Shown in pieces: positions 25,328 to 34,972 of a stretch of DNA of 64,000 nucleotides. Origin of the DNA: Paenibacillus sp. FSL R7-0337 (GTDB taxonomy: Bacteria > Bacillota > Bacilli > Paenibacillales > Paenibacillaceae); the NCBI RefSeq assembly GCF_037969875.1, contig NZ_CP150218.1, forward strand, positions 5,518,001-5,582,000, written 5' to 3'. A program made the translations under genes and the position numbers. The notes beneath the pieces are model-generated. The model did no database searches. It was given only the letters and a program-made list of their open reading frames with translations, and was not told where the DNA came from. The number at the start of each line of letters is the position of its first letter. Within the stretch, counting starts at the first letter, position 1.

Positions 25328-27119
25328 GATGCTCCTCCTTAATCAGAACGTTACCGGACGGCAGCAGCATGCGGATGCTCAAGCCTTCGCCCGGAGCGCT
25401 TGTGAGCAGGATCTGTGTCTCCGCTCCGAACAGCAGCTTCATGCGCATCCATACATTCTGCAGTCCGATGTTCTCGGCAGACTCTTCCTGCTGGAGATGG
25501 AGCTGCAGCTTCCTCAGCTCGCTCTCTTCCAGACCGATCCCGTCGTCCCCGACTTGTACAATAATATGGCTCCCGCCGGGACTTCTGTATACACGCACAC
25601 GGATATGCCCTTCCGGTGCCTTGCGCGGGAGAATGCCGTGGAATACGGAGTTCTCAATCAGCGGCTGCAGACCCAGCTTCGGAATCATCATGCCCCGCAG
25701 CGGCTCCTCAATGTCAGCCTCCAGGTGAATCTGGCATTTGTAGCGCATATTCAGCAGCCCGACATAATCCGCCAGATAATCAAGCTCCTGCTGGAGCTGC
25801 ACCGTCTGCTCGAAATTCTCCATCGAATACCGCAGCAGGGCCACCAGCCGTCCCATCAGGGAGTTGATCTTCTCATAATCCTTCATCATGGCGAACATGC
25901 GGATCGTATTGAGGGTATTGTACATGAAATGGGGGTTGATCTGCGACTGCAGCGCCCGAATCTCCAGCTTGCGCTTCAGATCCTCCGAATCATGCAGGTC
26001 TGCCAGCAGATCCTGAATGCGGACAGCCATGGTATTAAGCATCCTGCCCAGATCCCCGATCTCATTATTGGCGAAATGGGTGACCCGGGCCTCGAAATTC
26101 CCTTTTTTCAGAGCATCGACCTGCCGCTTCACAGCTTGCAGAGGCCGGTAGAGCTGATATCCGAAGCCGATCACACAGAGCGCCCCCAGACAGACCAGTA
26201 TCAGCAGAAAATAAGTGACCGTCCGGCGGATAATCTCGGCGCTGGCCGTCAGCTCCTTGGACGGAATCTCCGAGAGTACGATCCACTTGTCATAGGTGGA
26301 GGTTTGTTTGACAGAGACAATAGAGGAGCCTGCCGCGAACTGATCCGGGCGCTTCAGCTCCTTCCAGCGCTTCAGAATCTCCTGCACCCGCTGCGTATCC
26401 GCCTGCTTTTCCAGCTTGCTGGTCGTGGCAATGGTCAGGCCGTCTTCTGTCAGCAGGGAGATGGAGCCCTCGCTCCCCAGCTGAATATTCTCAATCTGCT
26501 GCTGGTATTGGCTATTGTTCATGGAGATCAGCAGCACGCCCTTCAGGTCCTTGTATAAGTCGAAGGGAACGCGTGAGATATAATAGGTGGACGAATGAAG
26601 GATAGCCAGCTCAGGCAGCGAGTGCTTGTCCAGAAAAAGATTCGGCCGTCCCGAAGCCAGGTAGGCTTCAATCAGCGGCCGGTACGGGGACTCCTCCAGC
26701 ATGGCCGGGGCTTCCGTGGAGGAGAGGACTTCTCCGGTGACAGCGGAATAGACCTGCAGTCCCTCCACATTCCCGATAATAGCGGAGGCGCCGCTGAGCA
26801 CGGAGATCAGATCCTTTTTGCGGACCACCTCTTCAAAATATTGGGCCGAAGGCGAGACCAGCGCACTTTGAATGGACGAGATCCGCGAGTATTGCTCGCT
26901 GAGCTCCCGCAGCCGGGTCATGGTTAATTCGATCCGGTCCACGACCTGATTGACGAGTTGGGCGTTCAGGCGGTTCACTTGCTGTTCCACTGTCGTACTG
27001 GATACGCTTACAGAGATGAATGACAGCACAATCAGCGGAACCACCGAGATGGCGAACATGACCACAATCATCTTGATATAGAAGCTCCGCCGCAAAAAGC
27101 TGAAAAAGGGTGAATTCAT
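25314..27119 (-). CDS. Sensor histidine kinase (YesM-like)
   Basis: The 601-residue membrane kinase has one helix near residues 15-38, an extracytoplasmic dCache-like sensor (about 40-290), a second helix (about 298-320), a HAMP domain and a His_kinase domain. The phosphoacceptor is in QINPHFMYNTLNTIR. A C-terminal HATPase domain has VGDDGIGL. It is the first gene of the minus-strand two-component pair and faces a sugar-type ABC operon, the usual YesMN arrangement in Paenibacillus for sensing oligosaccharides. Confidence 0.92.
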   Translation of the reverse strand: MNSPFFSFLRRSFYIKMIVVMFAISVVPLIVLSFISVSVSSTTVEQQVNRLNAQLVNQVVDRIELTMTRLRELSEQYSRISSIQSALVSPSAQYFEEVVRKKDLISVLSGASAIIGNVEGLQVYSAVTGEVLSSTEAPAMLEESPYRPLIEAYLASGRPNLFLDKHSLPELAILHSSTYYISRVPFDLYKDLKGVLLISMNNSQYQQQIENIQLGSEGSISLLTEDGLTIATTSKLEKQADTQRVQEILKRWKELKRPDQFAAGSSIVSVKQTSTYDKWIVLSEIPSKELTASAEIIRRTVTYFLLILVCLGALCVIGFGYQLYRPLQAVKRQVDALKKGNFEARVTHFANNEIGDLGRMLNTMAVRIQDLLADLHDSEDLKRKLEIRALQSQINPHFMYNTLNTIRMFAMMKDYEKINSLMGRLVALLRYSMENFEQTVQLQQELDYLADYVGLLNMRYKCQIHLEADIEEPLRGMMIPKLGLQPLIENSVFHGILPRKAPEGHIRVRVYRSPGGSHIIVQVGDDGIGLEESELRKLQLHLQQEESAENIGLQNVWMRMKLLFGAETQILLTSAPGEGLSIRMLLPSGNVLIKEEHHESL

Positions 27120-27341
27120 AGAGTCACATCCGTTAAAGGTTTTGGACTTCGGATACCGGGCAGGCTATCCTATACAGATTATAGTACATTGGAGAACAGG
27201 GAGATACCTGCGGCCCGGCAAATCTTAAAAATGGTGACACTTTGGCTGGAATCCGGCATGTTCTTAAGCTCCGGCGTCTTCTATAATCCAAAGTGTAAGG
27301 ACGATGTAAACGCAACCAATACAAGCAAATGGGGGATGACA
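27120..27341 (+). promoter_or_regulatory. Divergent control region of the two-component system and importer operon
   Basis: No gene is visible. A TATAAT at 27282-27287 has no good -35 partner, as expected for an activator-dependent promoter served by the YesN-like regulator. GGGGGATGACA near 27331 is the ribosome site of the binding protein. Confidence 0.4.
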
Positions 27342-28913
27342 ATGAGTTACAAGAGAAAGCTTGTACCGCTTATGGCTACAGCGGCGTTAGCCTTAACTAC
27401 ACTGGCGGGCTGCGGCGGAGAAAAAAATTCAGCGGCAGGCAGCACAGCGGCACCGGAAGGCGGCACACCAAGCGGCGCGGCTAGCAAGCCAGCCAGCATC
27501 AAGGCCATGACGATTCTGTTCGGCAATCCGCCGGAGATGACGAACAACAAGGCGCTGGAGGATCTGGAGAAGCGCGGCAATGTAGATCTGAACGTAACCT
27601 TCGTGCCATCCGAAGCCTATACGGATAAGCTCTCAGTAGCGGTATCCGCCGGAGATTCCTATGATCTGCTGCTGATGGATGGCGGCAAGGACGATAAATT
27701 CAACAACCTGGTGAGAATGGGCGCTTTTCATGACCTGACGCCTTACCTTGCGAAGACCAAGAATATCAGCCAGATTGATGAGGTGGTCTGGAACGGGGCC
27801 AAGATTGACGGCAAATCCTACGGGATTCCCCGGCCGCGCGGTCTCTACGGCGGAGGTGAAGCCAATATCCTGATCCGCAAGGACTGGCTGGATAAGTATA
27901 ATCTGCCGGTTCCGAAGACCATGGATGAGCTGACGAATGCGCTTGCGGTGTTCAAGGAGAAGGACCCTGCGGGCGGCGGCAAAACCATTCCGTTCACAAT
28001 CTACGGATCAGACGGTGTGAACAGCCCCGGGCCGTTCTCGGGTGTCCTCCCGCTCCAGTATGCCTTTGGCATTCCTAACGTATGGAAGCTGGATGGAGAC
28101 AACGTAGTCCGTGATTTCCAGACGCCGGAATACAAGGCCTTCCTGGAGTGGCTGAGAGATTCGTGGAGCAAGGGCCTGATCGACAAGGATGCGCCTGTAC
28201 TGAAGAACCAGGGGCAGGCGCGGAGTAAGTTCCTGGCCGGTACAGCGGGTGCTTTTGTCGGGAATGTCAGTGATATTGTAGAGACCAACGTAGAGAAGCT
28301 GAAGCAGACGGACCCGAAGGCCGAAATCGCGATTGTCGATGTGCTTGAAGGCGCGAACGGACAGAAGGGCGCTTCTGTACTCTCCGGGTACTACGGACTC
28401 TGGGCGGTTCCAAGCTCCGTACCGGAGGATAAAGTGCAGCAAATTGTAGACTTCCTTGATTTCACGGCCTCCGAGGAGAATGTAGCGTTCTCCAAAGCGG
28501 GTGTCACCGGCATTCATTCCAGCGATTTCAAGAATGGGGTTGCGGTGCAGACCGAGGAGCAGAAGAAGCAATATGAGCTGGATAAGCCGAACAATTTCAT
28601 CCTGGAGAACCGCGCAGATCCATATGTATACGCGAACTCCAAGGAGCCGGACATTCTGGCGCTGCAAAAGGCGACTCTAGATACGATCAGCAAGATCGGA
28701 GTGGAGAATCCGTTCCTCAGCTACAACTCACAGTACGCCAGCAAGAATCCGGACAGCTATAAGAAAATGAGTGCAGTAATGACGAAGTATGTGCTGGGCG
28801 AGGGAGCCTGGGAGGATGTGCAGAAGGAAATTGATGCCTGGACTAAGGGTCCGGGGGTGCAGATCACCAAGGAACTGCTGGACCAGTATAAAGCAGAGCA
28901 TTCCACGAAGTAA
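27342..28913 (+). CDS. Sugar-type ABC transporter binding lipoprotein (LplA-like)
   Basis: The 523-residue extracellular solute-binding lipoprotein belongs to family 1. The signal peptide ends in the lipobox TLAGC (Cys about residue 25), and a Gly/Ala/Ser spacer and the SBP_bac_1-type fold follow. ATG 27342 lies behind GGGGGATGACA; the frame is open upstream but would destroy the lipoprotein signal. The two Lpl-type permeases and a heparinase-like lyase follow, so the ligand is probably a uronic-acid-containing oligosaccharide. No ATPase is encoded; such systems usually share an MsmX-type ATPase. Confidence 0.88.
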   Translation: MSYKRKLVPLMATAALALTTLAGCGGEKNSAAGSTAAPEGGTPSGAASKPASIKAMTILFGNPPEMTNNKALEDLEKRGNVDLNVTFVPSEAYTDKLSVAVSAGDSYDLLLMDGGKDDKFNNLVRMGAFHDLTPYLAKTKNISQIDEVVWNGAKIDGKSYGIPRPRGLYGGGEANILIRKDWLDKYNLPVPKTMDELTNALAVFKEKDPAGGGKTIPFTIYGSDGVNSPGPFSGVLPLQYAFGIPNVWKLDGDNVVRDFQTPEYKAFLEWLRDSWSKGLIDKDAPVLKNQGQARSKFLAGTAGAFVGNVSDIVETNVEKLKQTDPKAEIAIVDVLEGANGQKGASVLSGYYGLWAVPSSVPEDKVQQIVDFLDFTASEENVAFSKAGVTGIHSSDFKNGVAVQTEEQKKQYELDKPNNFILENRADPYVYANSKEPDILALQKATLDTISKIGVENPFLSYNSQYASKNPDSYKKMSAVMTKYVLGEGAWEDVQKEIDAWTKGPGVQITKELLDQYKAEHSTK

Positions 28914-28988
28914 AACAACACAATACACAGAGGCAAAGGAGGGGGCTTTCCCTCTCCACTTGCCCAATCGGATAAGGAGGTTTAGCCC

Positions 28989-29897
28989 GTGCAGAGAGCT
29001 TTACGCCCCAAACGGTTTCATCAGCTATGGCCCTTTTATTTATTGGCAGCACCGGGTATTCTCTACTTTCTCACCTTTCATTACATCCCGATGACAGGAC
29101 TTATTCTGGCCTTTAAGGAATACAGCCCGTTCAAGGGCATGATGGACAGTCCCTGGGTGGGGCTGGATAATTTCAGACAGTTTTTCGGAACCTCCGATTT
29201 CTATATGTTGCTAAAAAATACGCTGTTGATCAGTCTGCTGAATCTGATCATTTATTTTCCGTTCACTATCTTTCTCTCGCTGCTTCTGAATGAAGTGCGG
29301 CTCAAGGTGTTCAAGCGTGTCTCGCAGACCATCGTGTATCTGCCCCATTTTCTCTCCTGGGTCGTGATTTACGGGATTACGATTTCCTTCTTCGGGCCTT
29401 CGGGGGTCATTAACCATTACCTGGGCCAGTGGTTCGACGGCAGTGCAAATTTCCTGGTAAGCAACGAATGGTTCCGGCCGCTCGTCATCTTCCAGTCCAT
29501 CTGGAAGGATGCGGGCTGGGGTACGATTATCTTCCTGGCGGCACTGGCGGGGATTAACCCTGAGCAGTATGAAGCAGCCAAGGTGGATGGAGCAAGCCGC
29601 CTGCAGAGCATCTGGCATATCACGCTCCCCGGCATCAAGGGTACGATTGTGATTCTGCTGCTGCTCCGTCTGGGCTCCTCGATGGACTCCAACTTCATGC
29701 AGATCTTCCTGATGACCAATAGCCTTAACCTGGATGTCTCCAATGTCTTCGATCTGTTCGTCTACCATGTCGGTCTGGAGCAATTCAATTACAGCTTCGC
29801 GATTACCGTAGGCATGTTCAAATCCGTTGCCAGTCTGATCCTGGTCCTCGGGGCCAATTATGCGGCGAAGCTGCTGGGTGAGGAAGGCATATTCTAG
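28989..29897 (+). CDS. Sugar ABC transporter permease (LplB-like)
   Basis: The 302-residue membrane subunit has six helices. The N-terminal segment LWPFYLLAAPGILYFLTFHYIPM (start LLAAPGILYFL) and FKEYSPFKGMMDSPWVGLDNF are typical of LplB/YteP permeases. The EAA loop is YEAAKVDGASRLQSIWHITLP (key residues EAAKVDGA). It starts at GTG 28989 with AAGGAGG 8 nt upstream. It forms the pore with the next gene product. Confidence 0.9.
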   Translation: MQRALRPKRFHQLWPFYLLAAPGILYFLTFHYIPMTGLILAFKEYSPFKGMMDSPWVGLDNFRQFFGTSDFYMLLKNTLLISLLNLIIYFPFTIFLSLLLNEVRLKVFKRVSQTIVYLPHFLSWVVIYGITISFFGPSGVINHYLGQWFDGSANFLVSNEWFRPLVIFQSIWKDAGWGTIIFLAALAGINPEQYEAAKVDGASRLQSIWHITLPGIKGTIVILLLLRLGSSMDSNFMQIFLMTNSLNLDVSNVFDLFVYHVGLEQFNYSFAITVGMFKSVASLILVLGANYAAKLLGEEGIF

Positions 29898-29921
29898 AAC
29901 TAGAACAGGAGTGGAGAGGTT

Positions 29922-30791
29922 ATGAAGCTTAAGGCAACCTGGTTTGATACCATTATTGTAGTCATCATTTGCTTAATCAGCTTGCTGGTTATTCTGCCTT
30001 TTCTATATATTATCGCGGTCTCGTTCAGTCCGCCGGGAGATTCGATGGCCGGGAATTTCTTCATCTGGCCCAAGCACTGGACACTGGACGCCTACAGCTA
30101 TCTGCTGAATGCGAATACGTTCCTGACCTCCGTCAAGAACTCTGTAATTATCACGGCGATGGGCACGGTACTCAGCCTGTTTGTCTCGATTACACTGGCT
30201 TATGCCCTATCGAAGAAATTTCTGCCCGGACGCCGGATCATGCTGCTGGTTATTTTCTTCACGATGATCTTCCACGGAGGCATGATTCCGAACTATCTGG
30301 TCGTCAAAAATCTGGGTCTGATCGATTCCTACTGGGCGGTAGTGCTTCCGGCAGCCTCCAGTGCCTTCAATATCATGGTCATCCGCTCCTTCTTCCAGAG
30401 CCTGCCTGAGAGTCTGGACGAAGCGGCAAGAATTGACGGGGCGGGGGAATTCCGAATTCTCTACTCGATCGTGCTGCCGCTGTCCAAACCGATTATCGCC
30501 ACGTTCACCCTGTTCTTCATGGTGCAGTTCTGGAATGAATTCTTCTCGGCGGTTATCTATCTGAATGATACGATGCGCTGGCCGATTCAACCGCTCCTGC
30601 GGCAGATGGTCGCGATCAGCGCCTCCAATATCTCAGCAGAGGCGGCGGTGGATGCCTCGCTTGCGGCCAACCTTGGACCCAATGTCCAGAATGCGGCCAT
30701 TCTGCTGGCGATGCTGCCTATTGTCATGGTGTACCCGTTCCTGCAGAAGTATTTTGCTAAGGGTGCCATGCTGGGTTCGATTAAGGAATAG
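29922..30791 (+). CDS. Sugar ABC transporter permease (LplC/YtcP-like)
   Basis: The 289-residue membrane subunit has six helices. The motif SFSPPGDSMAGNFFIWPKHWTL is typical of the LplC group, and the EAA loop is LDEAARIDGAGEFRILYSI. The C-terminus ends in QKYFAKGAMLGSIKE, characteristic for this permease group. ATG 29922 follows GGAGTGGAGAGG. It lies 24 nt after the first permease. Confidence 0.92.
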   Translation: MKLKATWFDTIIVVIICLISLLVILPFLYIIAVSFSPPGDSMAGNFFIWPKHWTLDAYSYLLNANTFLTSVKNSVIITAMGTVLSLFVSITLAYALSKKFLPGRRIMLLVIFFTMIFHGGMIPNYLVVKNLGLIDSYWAVVLPAASSAFNIMVIRSFFQSLPESLDEAARIDGAGEFRILYSIVLPLSKPIIATFTLFFMVQFWNEFFSAVIYLNDTMRWPIQPLLRQMVAISASNISAEAAVDASLAANLGPNVQNAAILLAMLPIVMVYPFLQKYFAKGAMLGSIKE

Positions 30792-30835
30792 ACATTTAGG
30801 CGGATGAATCCGCAAATATAAAGGTGATGATAGAA

Positions 30836-33046
30836 TTGACCATGAATTATAAAGATCTGCGGCACAATCCCGCATACACGAAGCCGCAGCTATCGGCTGG
30901 AGAATTCTTAAGCACAATGCTGGACTTGACCAGACCGGAGCTTGCCGGTGTAGCTGCGAAGCTGGACGTAGGCGATGTCCCCGGTGCACGGGATGCTTAT
31001 CTAGGTGTCATTGTTGCGGGTAACAACGGGAGATATTACTTTGATGTGAAGGATGTTCCTGGGCTTACGGCGTATGCCGCCAGCCATTACAGCGGAGAGG
31101 AGGAGGCGCAGCAGGATATTGCCGAGGCGGACCGGATTGTGGAGGGAGATATTCCCCTGTTCAAAGGGAAAAGAGTGCTCTTCCGGCACAGAAGCTATGA
31201 CTGGAACAGCTGGCTGTTCGACAGCTCGCAGTATCAGCTGCATCTGACCCGGTTCGTCTATGTGAAGCGCCTGTCCAGAGCCTATGCGCTGACCGGGGAT
31301 GACAAATACGCCAGATGCTTCAATGATATGATCAGCCATTTCATTGACGATAACCCTATGCCGGTGGATGGTACGTTCCGGGCGGAGCACTCGACCTGGG
31401 ACCCCCTCTCAGCGGGTGTGCGGATGTTCATGCTGCCGGAAGCATTCATTACCTTCTTCAGCTCTCCGGCCTTCGAGCCTGAGGTGAAGCTGAAGCTGAT
31501 TCAGTCCTTCCAGCAGCATGGGGAATATGTGCGCAAATATCATGCCAGCGGCGGGAATCATGTCTGCATGCAGCTCCGGGGGCTGACTCAGACGGCGCTG
31601 CTTCTGCCGGAGCTGAAGGATTCTGCTGCGTGGCTGGAATACGCCGGACGGAAGCTTCCGGGATACATCCTTGAGAACGTCTACCCCGACGGGGTACAGT
31701 TTGAGGCCAGCCCGAATTACCACCTGATCGTCATGCGCGAGCTGTACGAACTGGTGGTTCTGTATCAGAAGCTCGGCATCGATGCCGGAGAATACAGGGA
31801 GACGCTGGAGAAAATGTATGTCGTCACGATGCATCTGCTGGCACCGGACGGGCAGCTGGTTAAGTTCGGCGATACGGATGTTCAGGTCGTCAGCGAGCTG
31901 CGCAACGTCATGAGCCTTGGCGCTTACCTGTACCAGCGGGGGGACTTCAAGGCGCTGGGACATGAGCGGCTGCCATTCTCCCTGTTGTGGAGAGTGGGGC
32001 CGGAGGCTGCAGCGGAGTATGATCAGCTGAAGGCCGTGGAGCCTGTGGAGACGGCCGCCTGCTTCCCGGCAGGCGGTTATGTGACCTCGCGCCAGGGCTG
32101 GAGCCCTAACAATATGTACATGGCGATGCGGGCAGGTGTCGGGATCGGCGGGCATGCGCATTCCGATGCACTCAGCCTGGTGCTCTACGCCGGAGGACGC
32201 GAGCTGCTGGCGGATTCGGGCATGGGCTTGTTCGAGTGGAACAAGGAACGTAAATATACAGTCTCGACCCGTGCCCATAACACTGTGGTTGTAGACGGTC
32301 AGGACCAGCATGTGCGCAGCTTCCACTGGAATACGCCGCCTACGGCGAGCTGCAGAATCTGGGATACCCAGTTCAATGAAGCCTATGATTATGCTTTTGC
32401 AAGCCAGTACGGATATACCCGGTACGAAGATCCGGTGGTTCACTCCCGTAAGGTGCTGTTCGTCAAGAACAGCTACTGGCTGATTGTGGACCTGTTCGAA
32501 GCAGAAGGGCAGCACCGCTATGAGCAGTACTTCCACCTGCCGCCGGGGGCAGCGGCCTACGATTCGCTCAGCACGGAAGTGGTCTCGCAGCTGGAGGGGG
32601 CCAATCTGCTGCTGAAGCCGCTCCCCTCCGGGCTGGCGGAGGACCGGCTGACGCTGGAGCAGGGCCTGATCTTCAAGCAGGGGCACTACAGCGGGAATCC
32701 GGTAATGAAGCGCGACCTGACCTTGACCGGGAGCGCGGCGATCGTAACTCTGGCCGTTCCGTTCGGAACAGCGAAGCCGCAGGTGAATGTAGAACGGCTG
32801 CCTGTCCGGCAGCAGGGGGATTTGCTCTCCGTGCACGAGGCCACCGCGCTGCGTATCGTGATGGGGGACCGGGTGGACGACATTTTCCTCTACCATAAGA
32901 GTATTGATGTCACCAGCTACCTTGACCATACCGGCAATAGTATCTCCGAGGCGCTGCTGCCCCGCAAGACGGAACCGGAAGGCATCGCGTTTGCCGGAGG
33001 CAGCTATAACCGGGATGTTATTGTCGTTAGCGGTCATAGAGAATAG
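30836..33046 (+). CDS. Heparinase II/III-family polysaccharide lyase
   Basis: The protein has about 736 residues and no signal peptide, so it probably acts in the cytoplasm on imported oligosaccharides. An alpha/alpha toroid (about 20-380) contains SGGNHVCMQLRG and EASPNYHLIVMRELYEL, with candidate catalytic His and Tyr. The beta-sandwich Heparinase_II_III domain (about 400-640) contains GGHAHSDALSLVLYAGGREL. The family cleaves uronate-containing glycans by beta-elimination. TTG 30836 has the best spacing to AAGGTGA; ATG 30842 is an alternative. It is the last gene of the importer operon. Confidence 0.85.
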   Translation: MTMNYKDLRHNPAYTKPQLSAGEFLSTMLDLTRPELAGVAAKLDVGDVPGARDAYLGVIVAGNNGRYYFDVKDVPGLTAYAASHYSGEEEAQQDIAEADRIVEGDIPLFKGKRVLFRHRSYDWNSWLFDSSQYQLHLTRFVYVKRLSRAYALTGDDKYARCFNDMISHFIDDNPMPVDGTFRAEHSTWDPLSAGVRMFMLPEAFITFFSSPAFEPEVKLKLIQSFQQHGEYVRKYHASGGNHVCMQLRGLTQTALLLPELKDSAAWLEYAGRKLPGYILENVYPDGVQFEASPNYHLIVMRELYELVVLYQKLGIDAGEYRETLEKMYVVTMHLLAPDGQLVKFGDTDVQVVSELRNVMSLGAYLYQRGDFKALGHERLPFSLLWRVGPEAAAEYDQLKAVEPVETAACFPAGGYVTSRQGWSPNNMYMAMRAGVGIGGHAHSDALSLVLYAGGRELLADSGMGLFEWNKERKYTVSTRAHNTVVVDGQDQHVRSFHWNTPPTASCRIWDTQFNEAYDYAFASQYGYTRYEDPVVHSRKVLFVKNSYWLIVDLFEAEGQHRYEQYFHLPPGAAAYDSLSTEVVSQLEGANLLLKPLPSGLAEDRLTLEQGLIFKQGHYSGNPVMKRDLTLTGSAAIVTLAVPFGTAKPQVNVERLPVRQQGDLLSVHEATALRIVMGDRVDDIFLYHKSIDVTSYLDHTGNSISEALLPRKTEPEGIAFAGGSYNRDVIVVSGHRE

Positions 33047-33059
33047 CACAGCACGAATA

Positions 33060-33098
33060 AGTAACGCCCCTCCCGAACCGGTGAGGGGCGTTGCTTAT
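33060..33098 (+). terminator. Bidirectional terminator between the lyase and the iron locus
   Basis: AACGCCCCTC pairs with GAGGGGCGTT around an 11-nt loop. It lies between convergent genes and overlaps the 3' end of the minus-strand reductase gene. Confidence 0.75.
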
Positions 33099-33898
33099 TC
33101 ATCTAATATACGCCCTCGCTCTTCCGGGGATAGCTTGGGGCAAGTGCTGCAATACTCTCCGGCATCAGGTCCAATCCTGATCCGGTAGGCCAGGCAGCAA
33201 TGCTTGCGCAGATAGAAGGGACGGCCTTGCAGCTTCGGATGCTCATACCGGCGGAATCTTACAGATAATTCATTTCGTATCTCCGGCTGAAGCAGGGTAG
33301 AATAATCCTGGCCGATGATCCGGCCACGCTCCTCTGAATCCCAAATTCGCCTGTCCGTCAGCAGCCGTCCATACAGGTTATGCAAATTATGTGCAATCAG
33401 CGACCACATGACTTTCTCCTTAGCTCCCGTATACCCTGATACAGCCTGGAGCACCTGCCGTAAATGTGCCAGCAGGCGATCCATATAGCCGGCAAGGCAG
33501 GCTTGACGGACTTCCGAAGGATTAGCAGGCCATTTGTCCGTGGCTGCCGTCTCCGCTTCATACTGCATCATTCCTGCATCCGTTAGCCTGAACCGTAAAG
33601 CGCCGGGCAACAGAGAGAGCGGGGTATCGAAGAGAGTGATGGAGGCGGCCAGTCCCATGATCAACACCGAGTACCTTTTGGCAAATAAAGTTCCGACCAC
33701 AATTCCTCCAGGCTCCCCAAGCTGAACCGATTGCTTGCCGATAATGAGCGGTAGCCTCGCTTCATCCAATAGATCTTCTGTACTGTAAGGAAAAGAATTA
33801 TTCCTGTCCTCCGCGACAGTCACGGCAAAATGCTGCTGCATGAAATCTTGTATCCACTGGCTCCCAAAAGGTTCAGCGCTGCTCATGGCTCCATCCAT
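33095..33898 (-). CDS. FhuF-like siderophore-iron reductase
   Basis: This 267-residue cytosolic protein has a C-terminal Cys motif (HCCLAYRI, then YCSTCP) matching the Cx(n)C-C pattern that holds a [2Fe-2S] cluster in FhuF. These proteins reduce ferric siderophores after uptake so that iron is released. The gene overlaps the end of the upstream siderophore-binding protein gene by 16 nt. The start may be ATG 33898 or the internal ATG 33886, which has GGATGGAG before it. It is co-transcribed under the Fur box at 34.92 kb. Confidence 0.8.
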   Translation of the reverse strand: MDGAMSSAEPFGSQWIQDFMQQHFAVTVAEDRNNSFPYSTEDLLDEARLPLIIGKQSVQLGEPGGIVVGTLFAKRYSVLIMGLAASITLFDTPLSLLPGALRFRLTDAGMMQYEAETAATDKWPANPSEVRQACLAGYMDRLLAHLRQVLQAVSGYTGAKEKVMWSLIAHNLHNLYGRLLTDRRIWDSEERGRIIGQDYSTLLQPEIRNELSVRFRRYEHPKLQGRPFYLRKHCCLAYRIRIGPDAGEYCSTCPKLSPEERGRILDE

Positions 33899-34890
33899 GC
33901 CATTATTTCATCAATAATCTCGCCCCGGCCGATAACCCCCCAGCCCTTGAAGAGCCAGAAGGAATCGGTCTCATGAACCTTTCCTCCCTGTACGGCAGGG
34001 ATGTTCTTCCAGAGTGCGCTGGCCTGCATGTTGTCCAGGAAATCGCGGGCATTGGAATCCACCTCAAGGACGATAAAGTCTGCCCCCAGCTCCGGTATTT
34101 TCTCCAAGGATAGATCAACTCTTTTCTCTTCCGGCGTAAGTGCGGCAGGTTCGAACCCGAGATCCTGATAGAGTAATGCATTGGTTGGATGACCTTGTTG
34201 TGCGTACACTTGGAGTGTCTTCTCCCGTACACGGAGGTAGGCGAGTTTTTTGCTGTCCAGCGCTTTGATTTTCCCGCTGGCCTGGACCGTTTTCTGTTCC
34301 AGTTCAGCAATTTTTTCCTTCGCCAGGTCCGTCTTGTCATACATCTCCGCAATGGTTAGCAGGTCCTTGGTCCAAAAGGAAGTATCGTCGCCATAATCAA
34401 GCCATTCATTTCCAAGAACGATGGTAGGGGCGATTTTGTTCAGTTGCTCATACGAATTCTCGGCCGTCCGGCTCTCAATAAGAATCACATCCGGATCAAG
34501 CAAGGTAATGGCCTCAAGGTTGGGATTATCCGCCGAACCTACGGTTTGTACACCCTGCAGCTTGTCAGCCAGATAGGGAAGATACTCTCCTCCGTACCGG
34601 ACCTCTGTGTTCACGCCGGAAGGCTTCTCTCCGATAGTCAACAGATGATCTATGTACTCTGCTGTGAGAACAACGATCTTATCGATTTCGGACGGAATCA
34701 CAGCTTCTCCCTTAAGGTGGGTAATTGTGCGTGTGCCCGTTTCCGCAGCCCCCTGATCGCTGGGTTGGGAGGCGGAGGGACGCGGTTCTTCAGAAGCCGG
34801 TTGTGATTGTCCTGCTCCATTGCTGCAAGCCGCCAGGATCAGCAGCAGCACGGCAAAGAGCATGAACTGGAGGGATTTCATTCGCTTCAT
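33883..34890 (-). CDS. Iron-siderophore binding lipoprotein
   Basis: The 335-residue lipoprotein of the FepB/FhuD-type binding protein family (Peripla_BP_2) has a signal peptide with lipobox ILAAC (Cys at about 22). A Ser/Pro/Glu-rich spacer and two lobes joined by a long helix (about 185-215, KEKIAELEQKTVQASGKI) follow. ATG 34890 has AAGGAG upstream. A Fur box lies 28 nt before the start. No permease or ATPase is encoded nearby, so it must use a siderophore transporter elsewhere. Confidence 0.9.
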   Translation of the reverse strand: MKRMKSLQFMLFAVLLLILAACSNGAGQSQPASEEPRPSASQPSDQGAAETGTRTITHLKGEAVIPSEIDKIVVLTAEYIDHLLTIGEKPSGVNTEVRYGGEYLPYLADKLQGVQTVGSADNPNLEAITLLDPDVILIESRTAENSYEQLNKIAPTIVLGNEWLDYGDDTSFWTKDLLTIAEMYDKTDLAKEKIAELEQKTVQASGKIKALDSKKLAYLRVREKTLQVYAQQGHPTNALLYQDLGFEPAALTPEEKRVDLSLEKIPELGADFIVLEVDSNARDFLDNMQASALWKNIPAVQGGKVHETDSFWLFKGWGVIGRGEIIDEIMAWMEP

Positions 34891-34917
34891 TTATTTCTTA
34901 GTCTCCTTTGTGCAATA

Positions 34918-34936
34918 GATAATAATAATCATTATC
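34918..34936 (-). promoter_or_regulatory. Fur box
   Basis: GATAATAATAATCATTATC matches the classic 19-bp Fur box GATAATGATAATCATTATC at 18 of 19 positions. It lies just downstream of the -10 element of the siderophore-binding protein promoter, where bound Fur would block RNA polymerase. Confidence 0.92.
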
Positions 34937-34939
34937 ATT

Positions 34940-34968
34940 ATGATAGGAGAACGATACATACTTTTCAA
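34940..34968 (-). promoter_or_regulatory. Promoter of the siderophore-binding protein and FhuF-like genes
   Basis: Read on the minus strand, TTGAAA (34968-34963) and TATCAT (34945-34940) are 17 nt apart. The Fur box covers the predicted start site. Confidence 0.7.
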
Positions 34969-34972
34969 TGGA

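Noticed and set aside
31409-33049. A 546-codon open frame antisense to the heparinase-family gene
   Set aside because: It lies fully inside the well-supported lyase gene, has His/Arg/Gln-rich composition without domains, and has no ribosome site. It is a by-product of codon bias.
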